From: an uncultured Paracoccaceae bacterium
Lineage (GTDB): Bacteria; Pseudomonadota; Alphaproteobacteria; Rhodobacterales; Rhodobacteraceae
DNA length: 64,000 nt
Assembly: GCA_947489705.1 (NCBI GenBank)
Contig: CANLEQ010000006.1
Location: forward strand, 62,001-126,000
Direction: 5' to 3'
Made by a program: the position numbers and the translations under genes. Shown here piece after piece: positions 1 to 8,447 of the stretch. Under the pieces are notes generated by a model. It worked only from the letters and a program-made list of their open reading frames with translations. It did no database searches and was not told where the DNA came from. Every line of letters begins with the position of its first letter. Position 1 is the stretch's first letter.

Positions 1-213
1 GAGCTTGGTCTCGAAATTGCGCACCGTCGGGTTCAGGCCACGGGTGTAGATCGGATTGCGTTCCGGCGCGCGAAAGGCGGCCTCGAACGCATCCACGCTG
101 TCGAAGGTGAAGAGGCTCGTCTGCACGATCGGGGGCACCGCGGGCCCGCTCATGCCGGTATCGTCGACGACGATGGTGGCGAAATCGTCGGGGATGACGG
201 GGTCAGGTATCAT
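1..213 (-). CDS. Cys/Met metabolism PLP-dependent enzyme, N-terminal part (runs off the window)
   Basis: Only the first 71 codons are present; the gene continues beyond position 1. The visible end carries an NPIYTRGLNPTV stretch, characteristic of the N-terminus of the cystathionine gamma-synthase / methionine gamma-lyase family, which performs PLP-dependent elimination or replacement on sulfur amino acids. The lysine that binds PLP lies outside the window, so the reaction cannot be assigned. The ATG at 211-213 lies inside the last codons of the upstream GntR gene, an 11-bp overlap, so the two are probably co-transcribed and the regulator may control this enzyme. Family call fairly sure; substrate unknown. 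Confidence 0.75.
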   Translation of the reverse strand, partial: MIPDPVIPDDFATIVVDDTGMSGPAVPPIVQTSLFTFDSVDAFEAAFRAPERNPIYTRGLNPTVRNFETKL

Positions 214-934
214 GGCGAAGGGTCGTCTCCACAAAATCGAGAATGCGCGTCACGGCCGCCACCGCGGCGTCGGCATCGCGGGCGGCCACCGCCTCGTAGA
301 GGGCACGATGGTCCGGCTGGCTGTCGTCGGCGAAGGGCTCGGTCACGAAGGGGTTGTCCTTGGAGCCGTTGAACGTCTCCACCACCTTCACGACGAGCTG
401 GCGGAAGACCTGGAGATAGAGGGGATTGCCGCTCGCGAGGTAGAGGGCCTCGTGGAACACGTCGTCCTGGCGATTGGCGAATCCGTGCGCGGCATAGGCG
501 CGCTCCATGGCCTCCAGCGCCAGGCGCATCCGCTCGATGTCCTGGGGGCTTCCGCGCAGGACGGCGAGGCGCGCGGCGTCGGTTTCGATCACCCGCCGCA
601 ACTCGAGCAGGTGGAAAATGGCCTCGCGCCCGAGCTGGATCGTGACCGGCATGTGCACCGATGCGGTGCCGATATCCTGGACGAGATAGGTGCCGCTGCC
701 CTTGCGGATGTCGACGAAGCCCATCGCCTGCCAGGATTGAAGGGCTTCTCGGATGGTCGGACGGCTGACCCCGAGCTGCGCCGCGAGCGTCCGCTCGTTG
801 GGAAGCCGGTCGCCGGCCCCGAGACCGCCCGCCTCGACATAGGCCATGAGCGATTTGAGGATACGCCCCCGATACCCTTCCTGTGACAGGGGACGAAGGG
901 AGACCGGCACGTTCCGGGACAAGGCGACATTCAT
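203..934 (-). CDS. GntR-family (FadR subfamily) transcriptional regulator
   Basis: A 243-residue DNA-binding regulator. The winged helix-turn-helix lies at about residues 20-85 (GDRLPNERTLAAQLGVSRPT, then REALQSWQAMGFVDIRKGSG), followed by an all-helical FCD effector domain that includes FHEALYLASGNPLYLQ. The open frame extends further upstream, but the ATG at 932-934 is preferred because AGAGGA sits about 8 bases before it and the domain starts soon after. It overlaps the start of the Cys/Met PLP enzyme and is likely its local regulator. An inverted repeat at 954-968, just upstream of the start, is a candidate autoregulatory site. The effector cannot be read from the sequence. Confidence 0.88.
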   Translation of the reverse strand: MNVALSRNVPVSLRPLSQEGYRGRILKSLMAYVEAGGLGAGDRLPNERTLAAQLGVSRPTIREALQSWQAMGFVDIRKGSGTYLVQDIGTASVHMPVTIQLGREAIFHLLELRRVIETDAARLAVLRGSPQDIERMRLALEAMERAYAAHGFANRQDDVFHEALYLASGNPLYLQVFRQLVVKVVETFNGSKDNPFVTEPFADDSQPDHRALYEAVAARDADAAVAAVTRILDFVETTLRHDT

Positions 935-953
935 GAAGCGGATCCTCTGTAAC

Positions 954-968
954 GGAACCGACTGTTCC
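954..968. promoter_or_regulatory. inverted repeat upstream of the GntR gene, candidate operator
   Basis: GGAAC-CGACT-GTTCC is a perfect 5-bp inverted repeat with a 5-bp spacer, about 20 bp upstream of the GntR start codon. Its position suits autoregulation by a dimeric repressor. The arms are short, so chance cannot be excluded. Confidence 0.35.
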
Positions 969-1293
969 CCGCGCAAGGCGAAGCTGTCAAGTGGCCTGAC
1001 CAATTTCCAAACTCGCAGCGTGCTTCGGCCGGCAGCGCGCACGGCTGTGATTCGTTTGCATCGCCAATCGAGGAAACGCCGAACCCGCGGCCTTTGACGT
1101 CCGCACATGTGAAAGATCGCCTGTGCCGCTTGTGGCGCGCCCCTTTGGCTTGGACCTTCTCGGCGCCTTGTTTGCAGTGCACAAAGGTCCGGATTGCGTC
1201 GGGAGAACGAAAACCCGAACCGCCACCAGGCCGCTCGCCGTAAAGAATGTGGCGGTACGCGATTACACCCCTTGCGCGCAGCCCTGTCGGTCG

Positions 1294-1309
1294 TTAACCG
1301 TATCTTAAC
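1294..1309 (+). promoter_or_regulatory. CtrA-type binding box
   Basis: TTAACCGTATCTTAAC matches the alphaproteobacterial CtrA consensus TTAA-N7-TTAAC exactly. It lies about 80 bp upstream of the VPLPA-CTERM start codon. CtrA controls cell-cycle and surface functions in this lineage, so the box would place the exported protein under CtrA. A single consensus match is suggestive, not proof. Confidence 0.5.
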
Positions 1310-1386
1310 GAAGTATCACGCCGGACGTCCCGGTATGCGTTCGGTCGCAAACCGAACGGAAATTTTGAAAGTCAGGAGGCTTAACG

Positions 1387-2187
1387 ATGGCACGTCCCTT
1401 TACTACGATAGCAACGGTGGCGACGGTCACTTCCCTTATGGGAGCAACCGGAGCGCTGGCCGCAACGGTTACCGTCGACAACTTCTCGGTCGACCAGAGC
1501 GTCTCGGCGACGGGCGGTCCGACGTCCTCGACCGTTTGCAGCTCCGAGGACAACATCCTCGGCGGATGCCGCTACATGCAGGTGGCCACCGACGGTCCCA
1601 GCCAGAACGGAACGTCGCTCGAGGCAAGCCAGAGCGTTCTCGAGTTCGCCAACAACTCGTCCAGCACTGGCACCGGCTGGATCGTCTATGACGGAAGCGC
1701 GGATCGGTCTTCCGCGACCTTCTACGGCGATGTCGCCGGCGAGAATCTCGACGTGGCCGTGAACTCCACCGGTCTCGGCGGCTACGACTTCCTGATGGGA
1801 ATGTCGGACGGCTTCTTCGAGTTCAGCGCAGACAACTTCGACAATCTGGCACCCGGTGCACTCGAATTCAGCGCGTTCGCATTCGATCTGAGCGGCAACA
1901 CCGTGTCGTATTCCGAGTCGATCGACCCGCTGTCGTTCAGCCCGATCCTGGCATTCTCGGACTTCCGGTCCGACTGGAACGACCCGAATTCGGGCCTTGG
2001 CGGCTTCCAATTTGACAATGTCGGTGCGCTCGCCTTCCGCGTCGACTCGACCGCGGTCGGGTTCGACGGACAGATCACCCAGATCACGGCGGCCGTGGTT
2101 CCGCTTCCCGCATCGGCCCTGCTGCTGCTGGGCGGTATCGGTGGCTTCGGCGGTCTCGCCGCTGCGAAGCGTCGCCGCAAAAGCTGA
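1387..2187 (+). CDS. exported protein with VPLPA-CTERM sorting signal
   Basis: This 266-residue protein has a Sec signal peptide (hydrophobic segment about residues 8-26, cleavage near GALA-AT). Its last 30 residues have the three parts of a PEP-CTERM-like sorting signal: VPLPA at 238-242, a Gly/Leu-rich membrane segment, and a basic tail (KRRRKS). The VPLPA version is known mainly from Rhodobacterales, where an exosortase processes such proteins, often alongside exopolysaccharide. The body is rich in Ser, Asp, Gly and Asn, with no recognised enzymatic domain. AGGAGG precedes the ATG at good spacing and a strong terminator follows, so it is monocistronic. No exosortase gene is in the window. 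Confidence 0.85.
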   Translation: MARPFTTIATVATVTSLMGATGALAATVTVDNFSVDQSVSATGGPTSSTVCSSEDNILGGCRYMQVATDGPSQNGTSLEASQSVLEFANNSSSTGTGWIVYDGSADRSSATFYGDVAGENLDVAVNSTGLGGYDFLMGMSDGFFEFSADNFDNLAPGALEFSAFAFDLSGNTVSYSESIDPLSFSPILAFSDFRSDWNDPNSGLGGFQFDNVGALAFRVDSTAVGFDGQITQITAAVVPLPASALLLLGGIGGFGGLAAAKRRRKS

Positions 2188-2231
2188 GCTTTTCCGGGGG
2201 CTATCCCTGGTCGACAGAGCTACGAATAAAG

Positions 2232-2260
2232 AAACGGCGGGTCTCGACCCGCCGTTTTTT
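2232..2260 (+). terminator. rho-independent terminator after the VPLPA-CTERM gene
   Basis: A GC-rich hairpin with arms AACGGCGGGT and ACCCGCCGTT and a tiny loop is followed by a run of six T. It sits 45 bp after the stop codon and is the clearest intrinsic terminator in the window. Confidence 0.9.
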
Positions 2261-2703
2261 GCGTTGTCAGTTGTGTCGCGCCAAGCATGAGTTCGGAAGC
2301 GGCCCATTTCGCCTCGCCAAACCGTTTGGATCGTGCCCGTTTTAGATCATCCCCTGGTTGCAAGGCCGAAAAAAAATTTGGCCGATGATCGGCATGCATC
2401 CCCCACCCTGTACGCAGGTTTCCGCCGTCCCCCATACGCGATCCTTGGTTTCGTGGAAAACTGTAACTATCCATTAACCAAGTAGACTTTACTCGTATGC
2501 CTGAAGTTACCGACACCGAAACCTGATTCCGCTGAAGGGGAGGGCAGGCCTCAGAGACAAGAGCTGCCCCTATCGCCGCCGCGTAAAACCAAGCCAGATC
2601 CATTTTGCCAAAAGGCGCAGGTCCAACCGACTTGCGTGAGACGGAAGACGTTGTTTCTACGGATTTCCGTTGGCGGGACTGGGCCATTATCATGGGGATG
2701 ATC
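2261..2703. other. intergenic region upstream of the aminotransferase-reductase fusion
   Basis: About 440 bp, more AT-rich than its surroundings (an eight-A run near 2370, AT-rich stretch 2455-2500), consistent with promoter DNA. One TTAACC half-box occurs near 2475 without a second half. I see no convincing gene. A nine-codon frame at 2497 lacks support. Confidence 0.5.
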
Positions 2704-5352
2704 ATGACTGCACTGAACCCGACCCGTGCGCGCCTGCTCGAAACGTTCGGTCTGGACGTGGAGCTCGTCGAAGGCGACGCCTGCCGCCTCAGGGACAAGG
2801 AGGGGCGCGAATATCTCGATTTCCTTTCGCAATACGGGGCATTGCCCTTCGGCCACAACCCGGCCGAGATCTGGGACGCGATTGTCGGGAACCGGACTGC
2901 CATGGCACCGGCCATGGTCCAGCCGCTGCGATCGATCGAGGCCGAGCGCCTCGCCGAGCGCCTCGCCGAGCTCACTCCCTTCGACCTCGGGATCGTCACA
3001 CTGGCCAATTCCGGCGCGGAAGCGGTCGAAGCCGCGATCAAGCTGGTACGCGCGCGCACCGGGCGGGACCGGATCCTCTCGACCCGCAACGGCTTTCACG
3101 GCAAGACACTGGGCGCGCTGTCGGCGACGGGCAAGCCGCTCTACCAGAAGGATTTCGCGGCGCCCGCGCCCGGGTTCGACTACGTGCCGTTCGGAGATAT
3201 TCCGGCGCTGGAAGCTGTGCTGACCGCCGAGGCCAAGGACGTGGCAGCCTTCATCGTCGAGCCCATTCAGGGCGAGGGCGGCGTCATCGTGCCGCCCGAA
3301 GGCTATCTCAACGACGTGATAGCACTTTGCCGCAAATATGACGTGCTTTGCATCGTCGACGAGATCCAGACCGGCCTCGGGCGTACCGGCCGGCTTTTCG
3401 CCTGCGAGGCGTGCGACGCGGCGCCGGACATCCTGCTTCTCGGCAAGGCTCTGGGTGGCGGGCTGATGCCGATCTCTGCCATGATCTGCCGTCCTTGCGT
3501 GTGGGACGACCGTTTCGGCACGCTGCACAGTTCGACATTCGCCAACAACAGCGTGGCCTGTGCCGCCGCGAACGCCGCTCTCGACAAGCTGACCGAGAAT
3601 GACGGGCAATTCGTCGAGGACGTCGCCCGGAAAGGGGAGTATCTGCGCAGCCGGCTGGAGGATCTCCACCGTCGCTATCCCGCGATCATCCGCGACGTGC
3701 GCGGGCGGGGCTTCATGGCGGGCCTCGAATTTCACAAGCCCTACGAGAAGGGTGATTCCGGGGCGATGGCGTTCTGCGGCCTTAATGGCGGCTTCATTGC
3801 GGTGCTCGGATCGTACCTGCTTAACGTCGAGGGCATACTGACGGCTCCGGTCTTCAACAATGCGCAGGTGATGCGCCTGCAGCCGCCGCTGATTGCCGGC
3901 CGCGAGGAAATCGACCGCTGCATCGCGGGGCTCGAAGCCGTCTGCGATCATCTCGAGGCCGGAAATTACGCCCTGCTGATGAAACATCTGGTCACGCCCG
4001 AGCGCCAGGCGCGGCTTGCCCTCTCGGAGCACATGGCGCCCCAGCAAGGGCCCGCACGCGGCGTCCCCGAGCCTGCGCCCGGGCGCTTCTGTTTCGTCAT
4101 CCACTATACCGAGGAGGAGGACCTTCTGCGTTCGGACCCGTCCTTCGCGCATTACACGCCCGAAGAACGGTCGGCCTGGTTGCAATGGGCCCGGCGGATC
4201 GGCCCCGGTTTCGCCTGGCCCGTGCCCGAGAGCCGGTCGCGCGCAGGCGCGACGGTAGAGGGGATGATCATGTCGGTCCCGCTTCTTCCCTCCGCGATGA
4301 TCGGCAAGGGGCGGACCCCGGCGCGGGACATGATCCGCGGCGCGGCGGACATGGCGGTCGATTACGGCGCGTCGCGCCTCGGTCTGGGCGCCTTCACCTC
4401 GATCGTGACGGGCGGCGGATCGGCGGTCGCGAATCGCGGCGTCCCGGTGACGAGCGGCAACACGCTGACCACCGTGGCGGCCGTCACCGCGATCGAACGC
4501 GTCGCGCAGCGCGCCGGCCTCGACTTGTCGGATGCGGATGTCGTCGTGGTCGGTGCGACCGGCGCCATCGGGCGGCTGGCGAGCCTTATGCTGGCACGCC
4601 GTGTCGGGCGCCTGTCGCTGGTCGGCAATGCCCGCAACCGCCATGCGCCGCAACTGATCGGAAAGGTCGCCGACGAGGTCGTGCGCACGCTGATGCAGGA
4701 ATCCCAGCCGCTCGCCGCGGGTGCGCTCTACGAGACGGTACGCCGCCACATGCCGCGGAACCCCGCATCCGACCGCAAGGACCTCGCCGGCACTTTCGCG
4801 GGGGCTTGCGCGGCGCAGGGACTGGCATCTCCGTTGGTGTCGACCACGGATCTGGAAACCAGCCTTGCCACCGCGGATCTCGTGCTGGTGGCGACGAGCG
4901 CGGATATCGCTCTGGTCGATCCGGCGACGCTCCAGCCGGGAACGATCGTCTGCGATGTCGCCCGTCCGCCCAATGTCGCGCAGGCCGACCTCGTGAACCA
5001 CGACGTGCTCGTCTTCGACGGGGGACTCGTGCAGCCGCCGTTCGAGATCGATCTGGGGCCGTTCCAGACCCTGCCCAAGAACCTCTCCTGGGGGTGCCTC
5101 GGCGAGACGATGCTGCTGGCGCTGGAAGGCGAGACGGCGGATTACAGTCTGGGCCGCGACCTCGTCCTGTCCGAGGCCGACCGCATCGCGGCGATGGCGC
5201 GCAAGCACGGGTTCGAGCCCGCCGAGCCGCAATGGCGTGGAGAACTGCTCGAACGCTCCGATTTCGTTCGGGTCGGCGCGGCGCGACGGCATCGCGAGGC
5301 AATGCTGGCCTTCAACGACCGCCGCAGCAGGCGCGAGATGCCCGGTCTCTGA
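2704..5352 (+). CDS. fusion of class III aminotransferase and acyl-ACP-reductase-like domain
   Basis: An 882-residue two-domain protein. Residues 1 to about 435 form a class III PLP aminotransferase of the acetylornithine/ornithine type: NSGAEAVEAAIK, VEPIQGEGG, DEIQTGLGRTG and the PLP lysine K248 in LLGKALGGG. Residues about 455-882 resemble cyanobacterial long-chain acyl-ACP reductase: a Rossmann motif GATGAIG at 617-623, and Cys798 in the context WGCLGETM-LLALEG, where that reductase family has its thioester-forming cysteine. The reductase family converts acyl thioesters to aldehydes. A fused aminotransferase could turn that aldehyde into an amine, but this is inference. The start is taken as the third of three clustered ATGs (2692, 2698, 2704), with GGGG upstream. 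It stands alone and is convergent with sqdC. Confidence 0.8.
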   Translation: MTALNPTRARLLETFGLDVELVEGDACRLRDKEGREYLDFLSQYGALPFGHNPAEIWDAIVGNRTAMAPAMVQPLRSIEAERLAERLAELTPFDLGIVTLANSGAEAVEAAIKLVRARTGRDRILSTRNGFHGKTLGALSATGKPLYQKDFAAPAPGFDYVPFGDIPALEAVLTAEAKDVAAFIVEPIQGEGGVIVPPEGYLNDVIALCRKYDVLCIVDEIQTGLGRTGRLFACEACDAAPDILLLGKALGGGLMPISAMICRPCVWDDRFGTLHSSTFANNSVACAAANAALDKLTENDGQFVEDVARKGEYLRSRLEDLHRRYPAIIRDVRGRGFMAGLEFHKPYEKGDSGAMAFCGLNGGFIAVLGSYLLNVEGILTAPVFNNAQVMRLQPPLIAGREEIDRCIAGLEAVCDHLEAGNYALLMKHLVTPERQARLALSEHMAPQQGPARGVPEPAPGRFCFVIHYTEEEDLLRSDPSFAHYTPEERSAWLQWARRIGPGFAWPVPESRSRAGATVEGMIMSVPLLPSAMIGKGRTPARDMIRGAADMAVDYGASRLGLGAFTSIVTGGGSAVANRGVPVTSGNTLTTVAAVTAIERVAQRAGLDLSDADVVVVGATGAIGRLASLMLARRVGRLSLVGNARNRHAPQLIGKVADEVVRTLMQESQPLAAGALYETVRRHMPRNPASDRKDLAGTFAGACAAQGLASPLVSTTDLETSLATADLVLVATSADIALVDPATLQPGTIVCDVARPPNVAQADLVNHDVLVFDGGLVQPPFEIDLGPFQTLPKNLSWGCLGETMLLALEGETADYSLGRDLVLSEADRIAAMARKHGFEPAEPQWRGELLERSDFVRVGAARRHREAMLAFNDRRSRREMPGL

Positions 5353-5424
5353 GCCGGCCGGGCCGGGGTTTGGCGAGAGCGGGGGTCCACCGGCCGCCGC
5401 TTTCGCCGGATGCCCCCTTCGGCA

Positions 5425-6282
5425 TCATCCGATCATTCCCCGCAGGCACTGGTCCAGGCCCTCCATGCCCCGCGGCCGCCAGCCCAGACGTTGCAAGCCG
5501 CCCGTCTCCATGACGCTGAGCGTTGACGGATCGGCCCGCATTGGAAGCGTTCCCGCGCGGCCGGCGAGGGCGGCGTAGCGCCCGAGAAGGTCGCGACGGT
5601 CCAGGACGATATCCGACGCGTTGAACGCCCAATGATCGAGCCCCGCCGTCAGCAGCAGCGCCACGGCAGAGGCGACGTCGCCGACATGGATTTCGGCGCC
5701 GATGCGCGGCGGGATCTGCTCGCCCCGTTCGAATGCCGCGAAGAGATCGGCCCATTTATGCGGATGGCCGGGAATGGCGGGGCCGTAGATGCCGGTCGCC
5801 CTAAGGCTTGCGACGACCAATCCGTCTCCCGCCATCGCGGCCAGCGCCTCCTCCGCCTCGGCCTTGACCTTGCCATAGAGGCTGCGCGGTCGTGGCGGCA
5901 GCGTCTCGGAAAGCGGCGTGCCGTCCGGATAGCCGTCGTAGACCGCGCGCGACGACAGGAAGACGATGCGGGCGACGCCAGCGGCACGCGCATGCTCGAA
6001 AAGGCGCAGGGTGCCGTCGAGGTTGCTCCGCCGGAACCCCACCGGGTCGTCGCCTTCGCCCCCGCGATAGCGACCCGGCAGATGGGAAAACGCCGCGTGG
6101 ACCAGCGCGTCGAAGCCCGCCAGCACCGGCAACGGACCGTCGAGCGCGAAGCCGATACTCTCGACGCCGCTGAGCGTCGGGGTGCCGCGCCCGAGGGCGG
6201 TGACGCGATGGCCCCGTCCCAGGAGATGCGCCGCGACGCCGTATCCCACGCGGCCCGTCGCTCCGGTCACCGCGATCTTCAC
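5425..6282 (-). CDS. sqdC: NAD(P)-dependent epimerase/dehydratase-like protein of the sulfolipid operon, SqdC-like
   Basis: A 285-residue extended short-chain dehydrogenase. The nucleotide-binding GATGRVG lies at residues 7-13, followed by LSSRAVYDGYPDG and an active-site YGKVK (Y136, K140). The start is a GTG overlapping the sqdD stop codon by 4 bp. It is third in an sqdB-sqdD-sqdC operon, the gene order known from Rhodobacter sphaeroides, where SqdC affects the sulfolipid head group; its exact reaction is not firmly established. The symbol rests on gene order plus fold; alone it could only be called an NAD-dependent epimerase. Confidence 0.78.
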   Translation of the reverse strand: MKIAVTGATGRVGYGVAAHLLGRGHRVTALGRGTPTLSGVESIGFALDGPLPVLAGFDALVHAAFSHLPGRYRGGEGDDPVGFRRSNLDGTLRLFEHARAAGVARIVFLSSRAVYDGYPDGTPLSETLPPRPRSLYGKVKAEAEEALAAMAGDGLVVASLRATGIYGPAIPGHPHKWADLFAAFERGEQIPPRIGAEIHVGDVASAVALLLTAGLDHWAFNASDIVLDRRDLLGRYAALAGRAGTLPMRADPSTLSVMETGGLQRLGWRPRGMEGLDQCLRGMIG

Positions 6283-7088
6283 GGGACGGGCGAGGGCAGG
6301 TCGCAAAGCGCCGGTACGGCCGCGTCCGGTGTCGCGTAGGCTTGCCAGAGCGCGGTCAGCGGTTCCAGTTCGGCCCGTCGCGGGTGATCCGCCTGCCACG
6401 GTTTCTCGTACTGGAAATGCAGGATGTGGATGTCGGGCCAGTGCCAAAGGGCGGGCATGTTGAACCACACATATTGCAGCATGTTGTAGAACACCGGAAG
6501 GCCGTGCCAGTCGGGAAAGAAGGTCTGGAGGAAGGTCTGGTCCGTGCGGGGCCAGAACGCGCCGGGCGCGTCGAGCCGTTCCATCATCGCGTCGAACGTG
6601 GCCGGGTCGGGCCTTGCGGTGAACACCCCCGAATTCATCCGCCGGAAGTCTGCCAGCGACTGATACACGTTCGGCGCGGCACAGAATTCGGGATAGTCGA
6701 ACAGGCGGTCGCAATTTTGCAGGACGAGCGTGTCCGCATCGAGAAACACGACGCTGTCATACGGAAGCTGCCAGAGCCGCAGCTTGGCGAAATTGTCGAG
6801 CGGCGTGTGAAAGCTCGGCTTGGTGCCCTTCGTGAAGGGCGCCCGCCCGTGCAGCGTCGAGCGGTCATGGGCCGCGTCGAACGCGGGCGACGTGTCGAGC
6901 AGGTCGACCGGGACCAGCCGCGCGCCTTGCTCGGCGAGCGGTGCAAGATCCGCGTCGGCCACGCCGCCGGTATGCATCACGACCAGATCCGCTTCCGTCA
7001 GGCTCAGCCTGAGAGAGCGGACGAGGGCCGCTGCCCCGCGTGCGAAATCCGCATTCGTGACGAGCGTGACATAGGCGTGGGCGCTCAT
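6279..7088 (-). CDS. sqdD: GT8-like glycosyltransferase, probable sulfoquinovosyltransferase SqdD
   Basis: A 269-residue glycogenin-like (GT8) glycosyltransferase. The metal/nucleotide-sugar motif DAD is at 117-119 within VVFLDADTLVLQN, and a conserved MNSGVF segment follows. No signal peptide or membrane helix is seen, so it should act at the cytoplasmic face of the membrane. In R. sphaeroides the equivalent SqdD is thought to transfer sulfoquinovose from UDP-sulfoquinovose to diacylglycerol to form SQDG. The ATG overlaps the sqdB stop by 4 bp (ATGA), so translation is probably coupled. Family and operon position are clear; acceptor is by analogy. Confidence 0.82.
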   Translation of the reverse strand: MSAHAYVTLVTNADFARGAAALVRSLRLSLTEADLVVMHTGGVADADLAPLAEQGARLVPVDLLDTSPAFDAAHDRSTLHGRAPFTKGTKPSFHTPLDNFAKLRLWQLPYDSVVFLDADTLVLQNCDRLFDYPEFCAAPNVYQSLADFRRMNSGVFTARPDPATFDAMMERLDAPGAFWPRTDQTFLQTFFPDWHGLPVFYNMLQYVWFNMPALWHWPDIHILHFQYEKPWQADHPRRAELEPLTALWQAYATPDAAVPALCDLPSPVP

Positions 7089-8305
7089 GAAACGGAGCGG
7101 AGCTTCTTTCCCTCGGGGTCGCGCTCGACCTTCTGGCCCAATGCGCGCGTCCATGCGGAGACCGCGGGCACCCGCGTCCGGTCGATGCGATAGGCGTATT
7201 TGCGCGCGACATCCACCACCTCCTCGAGCAGGCCCTCGGCCAGTGTCGTCGGATCGAGGCCGAGTTCCAGAAATTGCGCGTTGCGCACGACCAGATCGTT
7301 CTCGGCCGCCTCCTTGCGCGGATTGGGCAGGTTGACCACCTCCGCGCCGGTCAGGCCGGAGATCATCGCCGCGAGGTCGCGGACGCGATGCGTCTCGGTC
7401 ATCTGGTTGAAGATGCGGACCCGCTCTCCGGCCTGCGGTGCGTCGCCCATCGCAAGTGCTATGCAGCGCACCGAATCCTGGATATGGATGAAGGCCCGCG
7501 TCTGTCCGCCGGAGCCGTGCACGGTCAGGGGATAGCCGATCGCGGCCTGAATCAGGAACCGGTTGAGCACCGTGCCGTAATCGCCGTCGTAGTCGAACCG
7601 GTTGATGAGTTGTTCGTGGCGACGGGTCTGCTCGGTATGGGTGCCCCAGACGATGCCCTGATGCAGGTCGGTGATCCTGAGCCCGTCATTCTGCGCGTAG
7701 AACTGGAACAGGATCTGATCCATGCTCTTCGTCATGTGATAGACCGAGCCCGGCTTGGTCGGATAGAGGATCTCCTGCTGCGCGCGGCCGCCGTCCAGCG
7801 TCTCGACCGTGACGTCGAGATAGCCCTCCGGGATCGCGGCGCCGACGCTCGAATAGCCGTAGACCCCCATCGTGCCCAGATGGATGAGATGCGCGTCGAT
7901 GTCGGTTTCCACGAGTGCCGCCAACAGGTTGTGCGTCGCGTTCATGTTGTTGTCGACGGTATAGACCTTGTGGCGGTCGGTTTTCATCGAATAGGGCGCG
8001 GCGCGCTGTTCGGCGAAATGGATGACGACGTCGGGCTTCTGCTCGCCCAGCCAGACCTTCAGACGTTCGTATTCCTTCGCGATGTCCAGAAGGTGGAAAT
8101 TGATCCGCCGCCCGGTCAGATCGTGCCAGATCCTGCACCGCTCCTGGATCGAATCCATCGGCGTCAGCGACTGAACCCCCAGTTCGGTATCGATCCAGCG
8201 GCGCGAAAGGTTGTCGATGACATGGACTTCGTGGCCCTGATCCGAGAGGTGAAGGGTCGTGGGCCAGCCGACGAACCCGTCGCCGCCGAATATTGCAATC
8301 TTCAT
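7085..8305 (-). CDS. sqdB: UDP-sulfoquinovose synthase
   Basis: This 406-residue enzyme converts UDP-glucose and sulfite to UDP-sulfoquinovose, the head-group donor for the sulfolipid SQDG. The sequence follows plant SQD1 throughout: KIAIFGGDGFVGW at the NAD site, an NLSRRWID-type segment, HFAEQRAAPYSM, the HLGTMGVYG loop with Thr145, Y189-x3-K193 (YHMTK), and DLHQGIVWG. Length matches the family. GGAGAC precedes the ATG, and the roughly 140-bp gap upstream should hold the operon promoter. It is first in sqdBDC. Sulfite would come from sulfate assimilation; a sulfate importer is encoded about 50 kb away at 56.9-60.4 kb. Confidence 0.95.
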   Translation of the reverse strand: MKIAIFGGDGFVGWPTTLHLSDQGHEVHVIDNLSRRWIDTELGVQSLTPMDSIQERCRIWHDLTGRRINFHLLDIAKEYERLKVWLGEQKPDVVIHFAEQRAAPYSMKTDRHKVYTVDNNMNATHNLLAALVETDIDAHLIHLGTMGVYGYSSVGAAIPEGYLDVTVETLDGGRAQQEILYPTKPGSVYHMTKSMDQILFQFYAQNDGLRITDLHQGIVWGTHTEQTRRHEQLINRFDYDGDYGTVLNRFLIQAAIGYPLTVHGSGGQTRAFIHIQDSVRCIALAMGDAPQAGERVRIFNQMTETHRVRDLAAMISGLTGAEVVNLPNPRKEAAENDLVVRNAQFLELGLDPTTLAEGLLEEVVDVARKYAYRIDRTRVPAVSAWTRALGQKVERDPEGKKLRSVS

Positions 8306-8447
8306 GAGGGTCTCCGTGGCCGGCAGGTTTGCATGCGTTCTGTCTGTGCGCTTGGCGCCGCGCGGAAGTCTATCATCAACTTTGCGACAGTCACACGGAC
8401 TTTGCGCCCCCACGGAATTGCATCGTCGGGAGCGGCGCGGCCCGCGC

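Larger units (their letters stand above)
935..1386. other. divergent intergenic region between GntR gene and VPLPA-CTERM gene
   Basis: About 450 bp with no convincing coding sequence. It holds the GntR-side inverted repeat (954-968), the TTAA-N7-TTAAC box (1294-1309) and a strong AGGAGG ribosome binding site at 1374-1379 for the rightward gene. Short frames on both strands here lack family motifs and ribosome binding sites. Confidence 0.7.

Noticed and set aside
1381-2307. A minus-strand frame of 308 codons
   Set aside because: Antisense to the VPLPA-CTERM gene, reads through its terminator and has no family motif.
2497-2526. Nine-codon frame MPEVTDTET
   Set aside because: No ribosome binding site and no relation to neighbours; likely chance.
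2551-5292. A 913-codon open frame on the minus strand
   Set aside because: It is antisense to the aminotransferase-reductase fusion, which has clear family motifs. Long antisense frames are expected in high-GC DNA, and the translation is Arg/His/Asp-rich with no domain.
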